DNA from: an uncultured Saprospiraceae bacterium | GTDB taxonomy: Bacteria > Bacteroidota > Bacteroidia > Chitinophagales > Saprospiraceae | Assembly (NCBI GenBank): GCA_938015435.1 | Contig: CALLPN010000024.1 | Coordinates: 1-64,000, forward strand | DNA: 64,000 nucleotides | Direction: 5' to 3' | Shown: positions 1-9,506 of the stretch, piece by piece | Numbering within the stretch: position 1 is the stretch's first letter | How the letters are laid out: every line of letters starts with the position of its first letter | Program-made: the position numbers and the translations under genes | The notes under the pieces: model-generated | What the model was told of the DNA's origin: nothing | What the model saw: only the letters and a program-made list of their open reading frames with translations | The model's database searches: none

Positions 1-117
1 AAAAATCACGAAATGGATGGACTCAAATTAGAAATCAGTTGGCTATCTATTTTGAAAATCGTATCATTAACCTATAGAATTTTAATCCCTGCGAGTTTGA
101 TAACGACTTTCTCTTGA
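1..117 (+). other. possible 3' end of a truncated CDS
   Basis: A reading frame is open from the first base to a TGA at 115-117, giving about 38 residues. It could be the tail of a gene that starts outside the window, but it is short and shows no recognisable motif, so it may be chance. The rest of the stretch up to 245 holds nothing I recognise. Confidence 0.2.
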
Positions 118-245
118 AACACAAAATTCAGCATAAACCCAGTCTAGATGTATATTCTATACTCAAAAGTGAATGGAAGTAGAATGTTAATTTCTACATT
201 TTTCGCTGAATGCTGTCTACTCTAGATGATATTGAAAAAATCAAT

Positions 246-2513
246 CTACAGTAAGCCTTTATTCTCGTTATATACAATAGTTAACTCTTGTATCAGTCGC
301 TCACCAAAAGCAAGGAGCTTCTGAGTTTCATCTGTACGTGCCAATTTAATCTTGGAAAAAATAAGAAGATTTTTACCATTACTCTCTACATGGAAAATTG
401 ATTCTTCTTCAAAGAATGTGATCAGTCTCGGTGTAAAGAATGCTCTAATCAATTCTTCATTGTCTCCCATTAATAAGAATTCACTAGAGAACTTAGTGTA
501 CATTTTGAAGTTGATATCTTTGTATCCAGTGAAAGCCATGACTCTGTCAAACAGCTTCTCTACAAATCCTTCTTTCTCCATCATGAACTTAGGTATCTCA
601 TTATTGATCTTGATTGTCATGAGAGTAGAGTAAAAGATCTCTGAGGTAAATGATGCGCCTTCATTAAATATGACATCTGCGATCTCCCAATCGTTATCAG
701 TACTTTCAAATCTTCCAGAGAGTACATTGGATTTTCTCTCTATAGGTCTAAGTTCAAAAAACTTGAATCGTCTGAGGTCTTGTGTATCCTGATCTGGAAG
801 TGTGTCGAATGTATAGTTGTTTTCCTGTGCAAGTGTTTGTAATCTCGTTTGTCTCGGAGACAGCTGGACTTGCTTATTATCCAACGATATTTTTAATGCC
901 TTACGGTGATTAGAAGAAGACACATGATTGTCTATACCACTGATACTAACTGTACCACCTTCTCCTCGATAATTATCTACATACTCGAATAGATTATCTT
1001 GATAGGTAAGTCCTACTAGTCGAGTATCAGACAGGTCGATATGAAGGTTTTTTCCAGATGGAATATCCTTTACCAATGACATAAATTTATGAATCGATAA
1101 GAAGTTCGCTACACCTTTGACTTTGAGGTTATGCGTGCCTTCCTTGTCTATCATCATACTCGTATCGGAATTGGCCGATAGAGAAAAGAACTTAGATATC
1201 GGAAGTCGTGCTAGTAGAATCTGCACTAATAAAGTGAATAATGTACCACCGACTATTCCCCAAAGGAGATTACTGTATAATGTGATAATAAGTGTTACCA
1301 GCATAAATAAAAGTTGCTCTAAACCTTCATTATATATTTTTTTGAATACGGATGGAGAAGCTAATCTAAATCCGATATATACCAATATCGCAGCTAATGC
1401 TGCATACGGTATCATTTGTATGACTGGCGTCAGTAGAAATAAGAAAATAATCAACAATATTCCATGATAAAAGTTAGACCATTTTGTCTTGGCGTGATTA
1501 GTGATATTGACAGTACTTCGCACGACTACTGTGATGATCGGAAGACCACCAATAGCTCCACATACCATAGTACCAATACCTATTCCGATAAGATCTTTAT
1601 TGAGTTGTGTTTTTCTTTTGTATGGATCCAGTTTGTCTACCGCTTTTGCCATCGCTAAAGTCTGCATGGAAGCGATAAGAGAAATCGATATTACAGCGAT
1701 CCAAAACTCTAAAGTATGCGCCATGCTAAAATCAGGATACATCAGCATATTAGATAGGTCGCTAGGCATTTCAATTAAGAATTTTGCACCGGAATCGAAA
1801 GATTTTCCAAATATGTTGAGGTCATGAGACTTCAAAAAATTGAAGAGATAAACCAAAGGAATAGAAACGATCAACACCCATAGTGACGCAGGAAGAAAGT
1901 GAAACAACCTCGATTGCAGCTTAGGCAGTATGATTAGTATTAATATTCCTATTATCGAAATGATAAGGGCATAAGGATTAAACATATCTAAGTGGGCAAA
2001 AATTCCAGTAAGTTTTTCTATTGTATTACCCTCTATAGATTGAATGCCTGTAGCGATGTATATCTGACTGGTGAATATAATGACGCCAATGGCTACCATA
2101 ACTCCGGTAATCACAGAAGAAGGTATACTCTCGGCGATAAATCCCAATCTGAATATTCCCAATAGTACTTGGATTCCTCCAGCCACTACAGTAGCAGCGA
2201 GTACATAGTTAAATGCATTGCCACTACCATCGTCTAAACTTGCTATAGCTGACAATATTACAGCGATAAGCCCAGCCGCTGGCCCATTAATGGCTAGATG
2301 GCTACCTCTGTACAAGGTAACTACGACACCACCGATAATAGCGGAGATAAGGCCAGCTATAGGCTTTACACCTGACGCTACGGCGACTCCTAATGCTAGA
2401 GGAAGTGCAACTAGAGACACGCTAATAGCTGCCAATAGATCAGCTCTCCAGTTCTGTGTTAGGCCTTTAAGGCCAGTTGCCGGTGTCTCGTGTCCATTGG
2501 TTTGGTTGGTCAT
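246..2513 (-). CDS. SulP family anion transporter with STAS domain and long C-terminal extension
   Basis: A 755-residue inner-membrane transporter of the SulP/SLC26 family, which moves sulfate, bicarbonate or similar anions. Residues about 25-440 hold the hydrophobic multi-helix core, including the family stretch SGVKPIAGLISAIIGG near 47-62 and NGPAAG near 76-81. A STAS-like domain follows at roughly 460-545. Residues about 570-755 form a soluble extension that ordinary SulP proteins (about 500-570 residues) lack; its fold is not clear to me, with at most a weak resemblance to DUF3137-type domains. The substrate cannot be read from sequence. A second, shorter SulP gene at 58616 sits beside a carbonic anhydrase; this one has no such neighbour. 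The pyruvate-kinase-like gene lies 128 bases upstream on the same strand. Confidence 0.9.
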   Translation of the reverse strand: MTNQTNGHETPATGLKGLTQNWRADLLAAISVSLVALPLALGVAVASGVKPIAGLISAIIGGVVVTLYRGSHLAINGPAAGLIAVILSAIASLDDGSGNAFNYVLAATVVAGGIQVLLGIFRLGFIAESIPSSVITGVMVAIGVIIFTSQIYIATGIQSIEGNTIEKLTGIFAHLDMFNPYALIISIIGILILIILPKLQSRLFHFLPASLWVLIVSIPLVYLFNFLKSHDLNIFGKSFDSGAKFLIEMPSDLSNMLMYPDFSMAHTLEFWIAVISISLIASMQTLAMAKAVDKLDPYKRKTQLNKDLIGIGIGTMVCGAIGGLPIITVVVRSTVNITNHAKTKWSNFYHGILLIIFLFLLTPVIQMIPYAALAAILVYIGFRLASPSVFKKIYNEGLEQLLFMLVTLIITLYSNLLWGIVGGTLFTLLVQILLARLPISKFFSLSANSDTSMMIDKEGTHNLKVKGVANFLSIHKFMSLVKDIPSGKNLHIDLSDTRLVGLTYQDNLFEYVDNYRGEGGTVSISGIDNHVSSSNHRKALKISLDNKQVQLSPRQTRLQTLAQENNYTFDTLPDQDTQDLRRFKFFELRPIERKSNVLSGRFESTDNDWEIADVIFNEGASFTSEIFYSTLMTIKINNEIPKFMMEKEGFVEKLFDRVMAFTGYKDINFKMYTKFSSEFLLMGDNEELIRAFFTPRLITFFEEESIFHVESNGKNLLIFSKIKLARTDETQKLLAFGERLIQELTIVYNENKGLL

Positions 2514-2641
2514 ATATTCTCTTCTGTCTATCGGTTATTCTCTCTGTATGGACGTCGAATGTAACCTTACTTAAAGGAATTGACAAATGGTAATTGTGAA
2601 AATGACTTTCTGCTCAAGCTTTATAGACAATTAAGAACCCA

Positions 2642-4165
2642 CTATTCTTCCATTCCCATCCGATCCAAATTCTTCATACTCACCTTCAGCGCTCGCATCA
2701 CACTCTTCTTTTTAGAAGTATGACCTTCCATTTTCTCTAGGATTTTGCTCAGCATAGTTACCGCTTCGATGATATGTGGTCCACTATTAAGCATAACGCA
2801 CTCTGCTCTAGCGCTCTTAGCCGCATCTGTGATTTCCGCTCTTGTCGCTGTTCCAGTGGAGGTTAAGTTTTCCAAAACTTGAGTAGCCCATATCACTGGT
2901 ATGTGTGCCGCCTCGCAGATCCACATGATTTGATCCTGCACCTCTGCAATGCGATCAGCACCTATCTCTACGGCAAGATTTCCTCTTGCGATCATGATAC
3001 CAATGCGTGGACGTTTCATCGCTTCTAGGAGCAATTTAGGTAGGTTTTCAAAGGCTTGTTCATTTTCTATTTTGATGATAATACCTATATCGTTGCGTTC
3101 ATATTTATCGAGTTCGGTATAGAGTACTTTTATATCCTCTACAGTACGTACATAGGGATATCCGATGATATCGGCATGTTCCATGACTAGAGGCAATTGT
3201 ATTTTATCTTGTTTGGTCAACGAGGCAACATGTAGTTTTGTGTCTGGTAGGTTGATCGTCGCTTCAGAAAGGAGTTTGACACCTTTGTCTGATTGAGTTA
3301 TGATAATTACTTCTAATTCGTCCTTTCTTTTTTTGATGACTCGACTCTCGATGAGTCCATTGTCAAATAATATTATATCACCTATTTTAGTTTCTTCTAT
3401 GATGGCTGTATTGGAAACACTCACTTTGGGGTTACGTAAAGTCTCGCCCTTATTTCCTTTTCTTATATCTTGAGTTGTAAATGACTTGGAGGACAGGACA
3501 AGATGATCTCCCTTCTTTAGCTTGATAAAATCTTTTATTTTTTTAGAGCCTTTTCGGATTTTTATCTTTCCAACTTTAAATTTGGGCCCGGACAAATCCA
3601 TATAGATTTTACAATCGAGCCCTAGAATAACACTTTGTTCACGGATATGATCTATAAGCATGAGCCACTCTACAGGACTTCCTTGGCATAGATTAATCCT
3701 AGCTACTTCCATACCTTGGACGATCAACTGCCTAATTATATCTGGATCAAATGCTGCTTCTCTAGGAACCGTCACCATAATCTTCGTATCTCTATTTCGC
3801 TTCTTCGTCTCGAATAGTTGCTTCGTATGCCTTTTGAGCAACTTCTTACTGGCCTTGTATCCTATAGTCTCTACTTCTTCTTGTGGATTCCAAGATTCTC
3901 CATTGATCAATTTTACCAATCGGAGTACAGAGGTTACATTTTGCATCACATATCCTTCGCAGCTTCGAAGAGATGATATTCCGGCCTCCGAAAGATTATC
4001 GTGTACGTTTCTTAGATCTTGATTTCTCAATGTAATATATCGTACAAGATTCATAGCACTTAATCGGTACGACGGATCCGCCATTTCGGCTACTTGCTTT
4101 GCTATGAATTCTTTATTGAGTAGTGATCTGTATAAGTTGGTTATATCTTTTTCTAGCTTCTTCAT
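2642..4165 (-). CDS. pyruvate-kinase-like protein, probably catalytically altered
   Basis: A 507-residue protein whose residues about 128-470 match the pyruvate kinase A/B (barrel) domains. Recognisable motifs are ARIN (155-158), MDLSGPK (189-195), the active-site IIIKIEN (362-368) and WATQVLE (426-432). Several key positions differ from active enzymes: the Mg-binding Asp of ARGDL is Asn396 (ARGNL), the NFSHG potassium-site motif reads NLCQG, and MLSGETA reads MLNSGPH. The C-terminal allosteric domain is absent, while about 125 extra helical N-terminal residues are present. Known pyruvate kinase makes ATP and pyruvate from PEP and ADP; this protein may have changed or lost that activity. Family assignment is firm, the function is not. 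Confidence 0.75.
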   Translation of the reverse strand: MKKLEKDITNLYRSLLNKEFIAKQVAEMADPSYRLSAMNLVRYITLRNQDLRNVHDNLSEAGISSLRSCEGYVMQNVTSVLRLVKLINGESWNPQEEVETIGYKASKKLLKRHTKQLFETKKRNRDTKIMVTVPREAAFDPDIIRQLIVQGMEVARINLCQGSPVEWLMLIDHIREQSVILGLDCKIYMDLSGPKFKVGKIKIRKGSKKIKDFIKLKKGDHLVLSSKSFTTQDIRKGNKGETLRNPKVSVSNTAIIEETKIGDIILFDNGLIESRVIKKRKDELEVIIITQSDKGVKLLSEATINLPDTKLHVASLTKQDKIQLPLVMEHADIIGYPYVRTVEDIKVLYTELDKYERNDIGIIIKIENEQAFENLPKLLLEAMKRPRIGIMIARGNLAVEIGADRIAEVQDQIMWICEAAHIPVIWATQVLENLTSTGTATRAEITDAAKSARAECVMLNSGPHIIEAVTMLSKILEKMEGHTSKKKSVMRALKVSMKNLDRMGMEE

Positions 4166-4435
4166 TTCTTTCTGTTATTTACGTGTCTGAGATAGAGTAA
4201 GTATAACAGTATAAGAGAATTATTGATTATTCAATCGGTTGTTTTTTTATATTTTTTTTTCGAAGCCATTATTGATGGGTTGGCTTGGATATCTGCATTT
4301 AGTCAGTATATGTCTCGTTACAGCATTTGTAGGCGGCAACAGGTCTTATTTTACCAGTTGAAGTTTGTTGCTTCCATTGATAAGTTGAGTCAAAATTATA
4401 TTGTGAGATGACTTAATATTGCTTATTTTTTGGAA

Positions 4436-6142
4436 TTAATTTCTCTGCGAAACAAATATTTTTTCTTTAGCTAGTTTTGCATACTGTCCATTTGGAAATT
4501 TATTTATAAATTCTCTATGTCGGTCTATGTAGTATTGGTCAATTTCATAATATTCTAATCGAAGACAAAGTAGTTTCCAAGAAGCGGCTTCTATATACTG
4601 GCTGTTAGGGTAGTCAAGTATAAATTTTTCGATAGATTCAATAGGTAATGATAGATCACAGCCACCGCAACCTCCATGACAATTCCAAGGTGCGTAGCAT
4701 AGTAATTCTTTTAGAAGTGCTTTTTGATAGTGTAGTTCATCTATTGGAATTTTTATAGCTTTAAGACTGTCATTTTTTTGACCATACTGAGTAATGCGAT
4801 TGAGTGATTTCTGTATCGAAAAATCACCTGATTCTTTAGTTGGAAATAAGGTGAAGTATTCATCATTTAATGATCGTATTTTATCATATTCATGATGCAC
4901 ACCAAGTTGTATAATCAATTGATTTATACATTTTTGTCTTTCCGTTAGAGCTATGTTTTTATTTCTGTAACATTCAAGATGTGTTTCTTCTTTTTCAAAT
5001 TTCACCTTCCTCATTATGTCATCGGAAAGAGTGGTTAATTTATTTTGAATTTCTTGGTTCGAGCTGTTTCTAAACCTATTGTTGATAGAGTCTATGACAC
5101 ATATAGCGTCGATAATAGTCAATTCTCTACTGTCGACTAAGTTTGCTTTAGTTTCATTATAGCTTTTTACTTCTTCAGAATGTGATACTACTTCGAATAA
5201 TATTCCTTCATCTATAATATTCTTTAAAGGCTTGATTATTATTTGATCGTTCAAGATGATATAAGCCTCACAATTTTTGATTTCAAATCCTATTAAACGA
5301 TTGTAGTCGAGGTTGGCCGAATATTTTTTCTTGTTTTCGGTATTAATGAAATAAACTTGATTGTTATTATGAATCCAAATGTGATCGTGACTGAGTGTAT
5401 ATCTATTTGTTATGTTGGTGATATTAGGGATTCCCAAATCAAAAGTATCACTAGTGACAGATCTTGGATTGTTTTTGATATATGTTAATTTGTTTGTGTG
5501 CCAGAAGCCATCTTTATTGGCTGTTGTAATTTCGCCTAATGTTTTGCGTTTTTTCTTTTTTTTGTTTGCTTCTAATGGGATCCATCTGTCCGTTTTTATG
5601 GCATAAACCCAATCATTGTCGAAGTACAATGTATCTTTTTCAAATGTTGGCTTATGTACACTAAAGTAATCGACAGGGCATTTTTTATCTTTTACTTTCT
5701 TATAAGTGTTTTTGTCTACTTTGTAGAATCCATCATAACCAAATAATAATATCTCATCTTCTTTTGGATAAATAGATGTTACTTTTCGTGTTTTCAAATT
5801 GTGGACAGAATCATCTTTTAGGTTAAAGACGTAGGCTCTTTTGTTTAATCCACCTGTGATTATTAATGAATCAACTCTATCGATTGTGTAGTATTTTGGA
5901 AACAGATGGTCCTGGTATTGTGAAACAAGGAGGGAATCATTAATAATCTCTATTTGCCTATGTATTCTTGATCCAATTATTGCGGTAAGGTTAGGTCTAA
6001 TAGGAGAGATACGGATTTCTTGAAAATTATGTGTAGTTTCTTTGACAGAATATTCTCTTGAAGTTGAACATTTGTGTTCATCTTTACCAATAATGCAAGA
6101 AGCGTAGACTAAGATGATGAAGATTAAGTAAGAATGCCTCAT
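4436..6142 (-). CDS. secreted protein of unknown function, possible propeller plus TPR-like tail
   Basis: A 568-residue protein with an N-terminal hydrophobic segment (residues 4-16) that acts as a signal sequence; a Cys at 16 follows YAS, an imperfect lipobox, so it could be lipidated. Residues about 30-320 contain short beta-rich blocks suggestive of a propeller, for example repeated hydrophobic strands ending in polar turns. The last 80 residues contain two stretches of the YPNSQYIEAA / FPNGQYAKLA kind typical of BamD/TolA-type TPR helices. A Cys-rich patch WNCHGGCGGC precedes them. No family name is supported. It stands alone on the minus strand, with 293 bases to the next upstream start. 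Confidence 0.6.
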   Translation of the reverse strand: MRHSYLIFIILVYASCIIGKDEHKCSTSREYSVKETTHNFQEIRISPIRPNLTAIIGSRIHRQIEIINDSLLVSQYQDHLFPKYYTIDRVDSLIITGGLNKRAYVFNLKDDSVHNLKTRKVTSIYPKEDEILLFGYDGFYKVDKNTYKKVKDKKCPVDYFSVHKPTFEKDTLYFDNDWVYAIKTDRWIPLEANKKKKKRKTLGEITTANKDGFWHTNKLTYIKNNPRSVTSDTFDLGIPNITNITNRYTLSHDHIWIHNNNQVYFINTENKKKYSANLDYNRLIGFEIKNCEAYIILNDQIIIKPLKNIIDEGILFEVVSHSEEVKSYNETKANLVDSRELTIIDAICVIDSINNRFRNSSNQEIQNKLTTLSDDIMRKVKFEKEETHLECYRNKNIALTERQKCINQLIIQLGVHHEYDKIRSLNDEYFTLFPTKESGDFSIQKSLNRITQYGQKNDSLKAIKIPIDELHYQKALLKELLCYAPWNCHGGCGGCDLSLPIESIEKFILDYPNSQYIEAASWKLLCLRLEYYEIDQYYIDRHREFINKFPNGQYAKLAKEKIFVSQRN

Positions 6143-6308
6143 TGTTTGTTTTTCAGCAATTTAGAGCTGATTTACTCAACTAAATTGGATGATCTATTAT
6201 TCGTTACATGTACGATAGTATTCGTTAATTGTGCTTCTCATAAGACGTTCAATTTATTCCCATTTCAGATTCTGTGATATCGAATTTAGTGTCGTTAAGT
6301 TTGATAAT

Positions 6309-6339
6309 AAAAAAAGCTTATCAATTTCTTGATAAGCTT
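6309..6339 (-). terminator. intrinsic terminator for the 6525-7976 gene
   Basis: A perfect 11-bp stem (arms 6314-6324 and 6329-6339) closes a 4-base loop. Reading the minus strand, the hairpin runs into seven T residues (A run 6309-6315 on the plus strand). It lies about 185 bases beyond the stop of the upstream minus-strand operon, and it is the main thing seen in the 6143-6524 gap. Confidence 0.8.
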
Positions 6340-6524
6340 AAGGAATAATCTATTTACTCTCGGACGAGACTTATTTGCAATTTGTCTATTTAAAACTAGT
6401 TGATGTAGCTCCGAATGTAAATCTGTAATGTGATCTGGCAATCGGCGATAAACCTAAACTCATTTTTCATGAATATAGCCTTGTTTGTATTCTGGGTTTT
6501 ATCTTTTTGGTTTGTAAATGTCAA

Positions 6525-7976
6525 TTAAAATCGCATTCCTATTCCGATATTGAAATTCCAAACTGAAGATGTTACTGAAACAGAATTGTCGCTGATGTGA
6601 CTACCTTTAGAAAATTGATATTGGGGTGAGAAGGAGAGACTATAACTCTCATTAAATTTGTATCTAATTATAGGCCTCAATCTAAAGGCTACAGACGATT
6701 TCTTAAACGGAAGAGTAGAGGATTCCTCATTAAATTCAAATATTTCGCCTTGATTATTATATCCTTTTCCTGTTTGCTGGATTCGTAAACTATAGACTAT
6801 GCCTAAATTAATACCTAGATCTAATTGTCTCATCTTATGATGAAAACCAAAAGACAATGGGAAAGAGATAGTCTTTACATTATTATGATGTATTAGTTCT
6901 CTTGTATAGAGCGCGTAGACTGTTACAGAATCTCTGAAGACATCTATCGTATCCTGAGTCTGAGGATCAATGATTACTTTTACAATTTCATCAATTAGAG
7001 CTTTTGAAGAATCTATTGATAGGTTGACTTCTGTCTTAGTCCAGAGATTATTGTATTCGATTCCTATAGTACCAAGTATGTTATTATAAATTGGTTTGCT
7101 GATTGCTAATCCAAAGGTATTTCCAGAGAAAGTGCTTTCCGATTCATTTTTCAATGCATCTACTTTCACATTACTTGAAGCGTAATTGTGGTTATTGTAA
7201 TTGATTCCACTATAGAGATCTATCCTTATATTTTGTGAATTATCTTCGTCACATTCTTCATTGTTGTCTGTATTTGACTGTATCGCAATCGCAGTTGGGT
7301 TATGATCTATTTCAGTACGTCGATTATCCAATGAGCGATTTTTCAAAGTAGAAATAGGATCGATATTGATCTTCTCTATTTTCTTACTCGGAGTACTCGA
7401 TACGAAAACCAATTGCTCTTCAATTTTCTGAACTGACTCCGGCTTATTTTGCTTTGTGGCTAATGCATCGAAGTTTTCATGGTACTGATCGACGTCAGTC
7501 GATAGAGGATGTCCAGTTGTATTTATGTGGCGAATGTTTTTATTAGGTACAGTTTTTTTAAGATTGTGAGTTATAATTTTATTCTTGATTTCTGAGGGTA
7601 GAGCTTGTGTATCGGATTGTATTACTGCTAGTGACGTTCTTTCAATTGTCGTTGCTATTGATGCTGTTGCCGAGTTGTATTTATCTATATCTTTTGATTC
7701 TTTGCTGTTTTCGATTTTAGTATGTACAATGTTGTTTTCTGGAAGGGTAGTAGCGTTTTGGATACTTGCGTTAGACGGATTATGATGAAGCCATATTAAT
7801 GTTCCTGCACCGAGTATCAGTATACTTAGAGAAAACCATAATATATGTTTTCGGTCTTTTTTCTTTGGTTGTACTTCTGTTTGGATTGCACCCCACAGGC
7901 TTTCTGCATCAAAGTCAGTATTGCTTTCTTGTTTATCGGAAAATCTTTTTTGATATTCTTTTTCTACATTGCTCAT
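6525..7976 (-). CDS. membrane-spanning protein with C-terminal outer-membrane beta-barrel-like domain (sigma-factor partner)
   Basis: A 483-residue protein. Residues 1-43 are cytoplasmic-looking and polar, one transmembrane helix lies at about 45-65, a long low-complexity periplasmic linker follows, and from about residue 245 to the end alternating strands end in an aromatic Phe, as in PorT/OmpA-type barrels of Bacteroidota. Its start overlaps the stop of the ECF sigma gene by four bases, so the two are translationally coupled. By position it is likely the anti-sigma or sensor partner of that sigma factor; this is inference, since no classical zinc anti-sigma motif is visible. Confidence 0.65.
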   Translation of the reverse strand: MSNVEKEYQKRFSDKQESNTDFDAESLWGAIQTEVQPKKKDRKHILWFSLSILILGAGTLIWLHHNPSNASIQNATTLPENNIVHTKIENSKESKDIDKYNSATASIATTIERTSLAVIQSDTQALPSEIKNKIITHNLKKTVPNKNIRHINTTGHPLSTDVDQYHENFDALATKQNKPESVQKIEEQLVFVSSTPSKKIEKINIDPISTLKNRSLDNRRTEIDHNPTAIAIQSNTDNNEECDEDNSQNIRIDLYSGINYNNHNYASSNVKVDALKNESESTFSGNTFGLAISKPIYNNILGTIGIEYNNLWTKTEVNLSIDSSKALIDEIVKVIIDPQTQDTIDVFRDSVTVYALYTRELIHHNNVKTISFPLSFGFHHKMRQLDLGINLGIVYSLRIQQTGKGYNNQGEIFEFNEESSTLPFKKSSVAFRLRPIIRYKFNESYSLSFSPQYQFSKGSHISDNSVSVTSSVWNFNIGIGMRF

Positions 7977-8542
7977 AACGCTTGATTTATAGAGTTTTGG
8001 AGATATATAATGGTTTTCTCATCATTCCTAAAAGTAATTTGTAGCCACTTTCTAGCTCTAGATAATTTTTTTCTAGATGACAATACTGAAATGTTGAGTA
8101 AATCGGATATCTCTAGATGTGAATAGCCGTCTATGATATTGAGGTTAAATACATCAAGGAGATCAGAAGGCATTTTCTTGAGTATGAATAGTAAATCTTC
8201 ATCACTCATATGAGATACCGCGTTACTTTCTCCTAAGTCATGGATTTTTATTTCGAACTGAGATTCTTGACGACGCGATATTTTTCTATTCTGATTGATG
8301 CTATTATTGATCACTATTGTTGAGCTCCATTTTCTAAGGTTTCCTTTGGTAGAATCGAAGCTATCAATCTTTGTAAATATCGAGATAAACGATTCTTGCA
8401 ATACATCCTTAATACTAGATTTTTCGTACAGGTACCTAGAGCAAATTGCTCTGAGATACGGAAGCATCAGATCATAGAACTCACGCTGAGCCCTATGATC
8501 TTGCTTTAGTAATCCATCAAGTATTAGAGAGTTGATCTCCAT
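7973..8542 (-). CDS. ECF-type RNA polymerase sigma factor
   Basis: A 189-residue sigma-70 family protein of extracytoplasmic-function size. Region 2 is visible at about 10-85, with YLRAICSRYLYEKSSIKDVLQESFISIF and the following RKWSSTIVINNSINQNR. Region 4, a helix-turn-helix, occupies about 125-175 (LDVFNLNIIDGYSHLEISDLLNISVLSSRKKLSRARK in outline). It would direct RNA polymerase to a specific promoter set. It overlaps the downstream membrane protein gene by four bases and follows a lipoprotein gene by 35 bases, so the three probably form one operon. Confidence 0.88.
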   Translation of the reverse strand: MEINSLILDGLLKQDHRAQREFYDLMLPYLRAICSRYLYEKSSIKDVLQESFISIFTKIDSFDSTKGNLRKWSSTIVINNSINQNRKISRRQESQFEIKIHDLGESNAVSHMSDEDLLFILKKMPSDLLDVFNLNIIDGYSHLEISDLLNISVLSSRKKLSRARKWLQITFRNDEKTIIYLQNSINQAL

Positions 8543-8577
8543 CGGTATTATTTACTTATTTAGTTCTTGAATTCTTA

Positions 8578-9195
8578 TTAATCGCAGACAACAGAAATCG
8601 GTACACAGAAAGAAGCTTCAAAGGGACTGATGTCGCCTATTTCATTTATAAATGTACCAGAAATGGATCCTCCAATAAATTCGCCATCTTCATCGCCGAT
8701 TGCGGATAATATAAATGCATAGTCATTTTCTAATGCCTGATATGTACTGATACTGTCGAAGTGTATAAGAGATTCTGGACCGGCAAAACTGCGATACAAG
8801 AAAACCGTGTCACCAATTTCTGCATCTAGATCAGTTCCGAAGGCAAATCCAGGAATTCCGTCAGAAGATGCAAATATATTTGGAGCTCCTCCCCAATAGT
8901 CCCATTCGGCATCTACGACATGAAAATTGAGAGCAGAGTTGGAGCCTCCAGTTTCGCAGTTAGTACCCATTTTAAATAAGTGAGCTGTTCCTAAGCCTGA
9001 GAAATTGATTGCATCACTTGTGATATTTAAAAGGTTGTCACACGTTACGACACCAGTAGAATCTACTACTACATCTACAATTACATCATCAGGGTCTAGA
9101 TTTTCATTATCTATGTTTTCCTTGCTACACGATGTCATCATTGCAGAGGTTAAGATTAAAAATATGGCTGTATACAGGATATTTGACTTATTCAT
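8578..9195 (-). CDS. lipoprotein of unknown function upstream of an ECF sigma gene
   Basis: A 205-residue predicted lipoprotein: an N-terminal hydrophobic stretch ends in the lipobox MTSC, giving Cys at about 23. The mature part is acidic and contains four further cysteines that could form two disulfides. Strand-rich stretches with Gly/Asp turns suggest a beta fold. I recognise no family. It is the first gene of the apparent operon with the sigma factor and its partner, so it may be either a target or a signal-input protein of that system. Confidence 0.65.
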   Translation of the reverse strand: MNKSNILYTAIFLILTSAMMTSCSKENIDNENLDPDDVIVDVVVDSTGVVTCDNLLNITSDAINFSGLGTAHLFKMGTNCETGGSNSALNFHVVDAEWDYWGGAPNIFASSDGIPGFAFGTDLDAEIGDTVFLYRSFAGPESLIHFDSISTYQALENDYAFILSAIGDEDGEFIGGSISGTFINEIGDISPFEASFCVPISVVCD

Positions 9196-9506
9196 AATTG
9201 TTATTATTTAAAAGAATCTCTTCTTTGATTATTTAAAGTGATTGTTAAACTTGTTACTGAATGGCTGCCATTTATTAGTACAAATACAACTTAGAATGTG
9301 TGACCAGAAAAGTAATTTATTTTGATTTATTTTTGATCCAGCCTTTACATCACCCTGTATAGAGTGCTTTCAATCAGGTATCGCTGCTAACTATTTTTTT
9401 GTTTGATATAGACTGTTAGTCTATCAAGAGAGTTCATTGGTACAAGAAGTGATACTATACGCGGTTTACACCTTATTTTCACCGAAAGAAGATAAAGTCA
9501 ATTACC
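9196..9506. other. intergenic region between divergent genes, with a possible operator
   Basis: The divergent promoters of the lipoprotein operon and the outer-membrane receptor gene must lie here. An imperfect inverted repeat (arms 9403-9414 and 9418-9427, loop GTT, with a 2-base bulge) lies about 80 bases before the receptor start and could bind a regulator. No clear Bacteroidota -33/-7 promoter was assigned. Confidence 0.3.
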
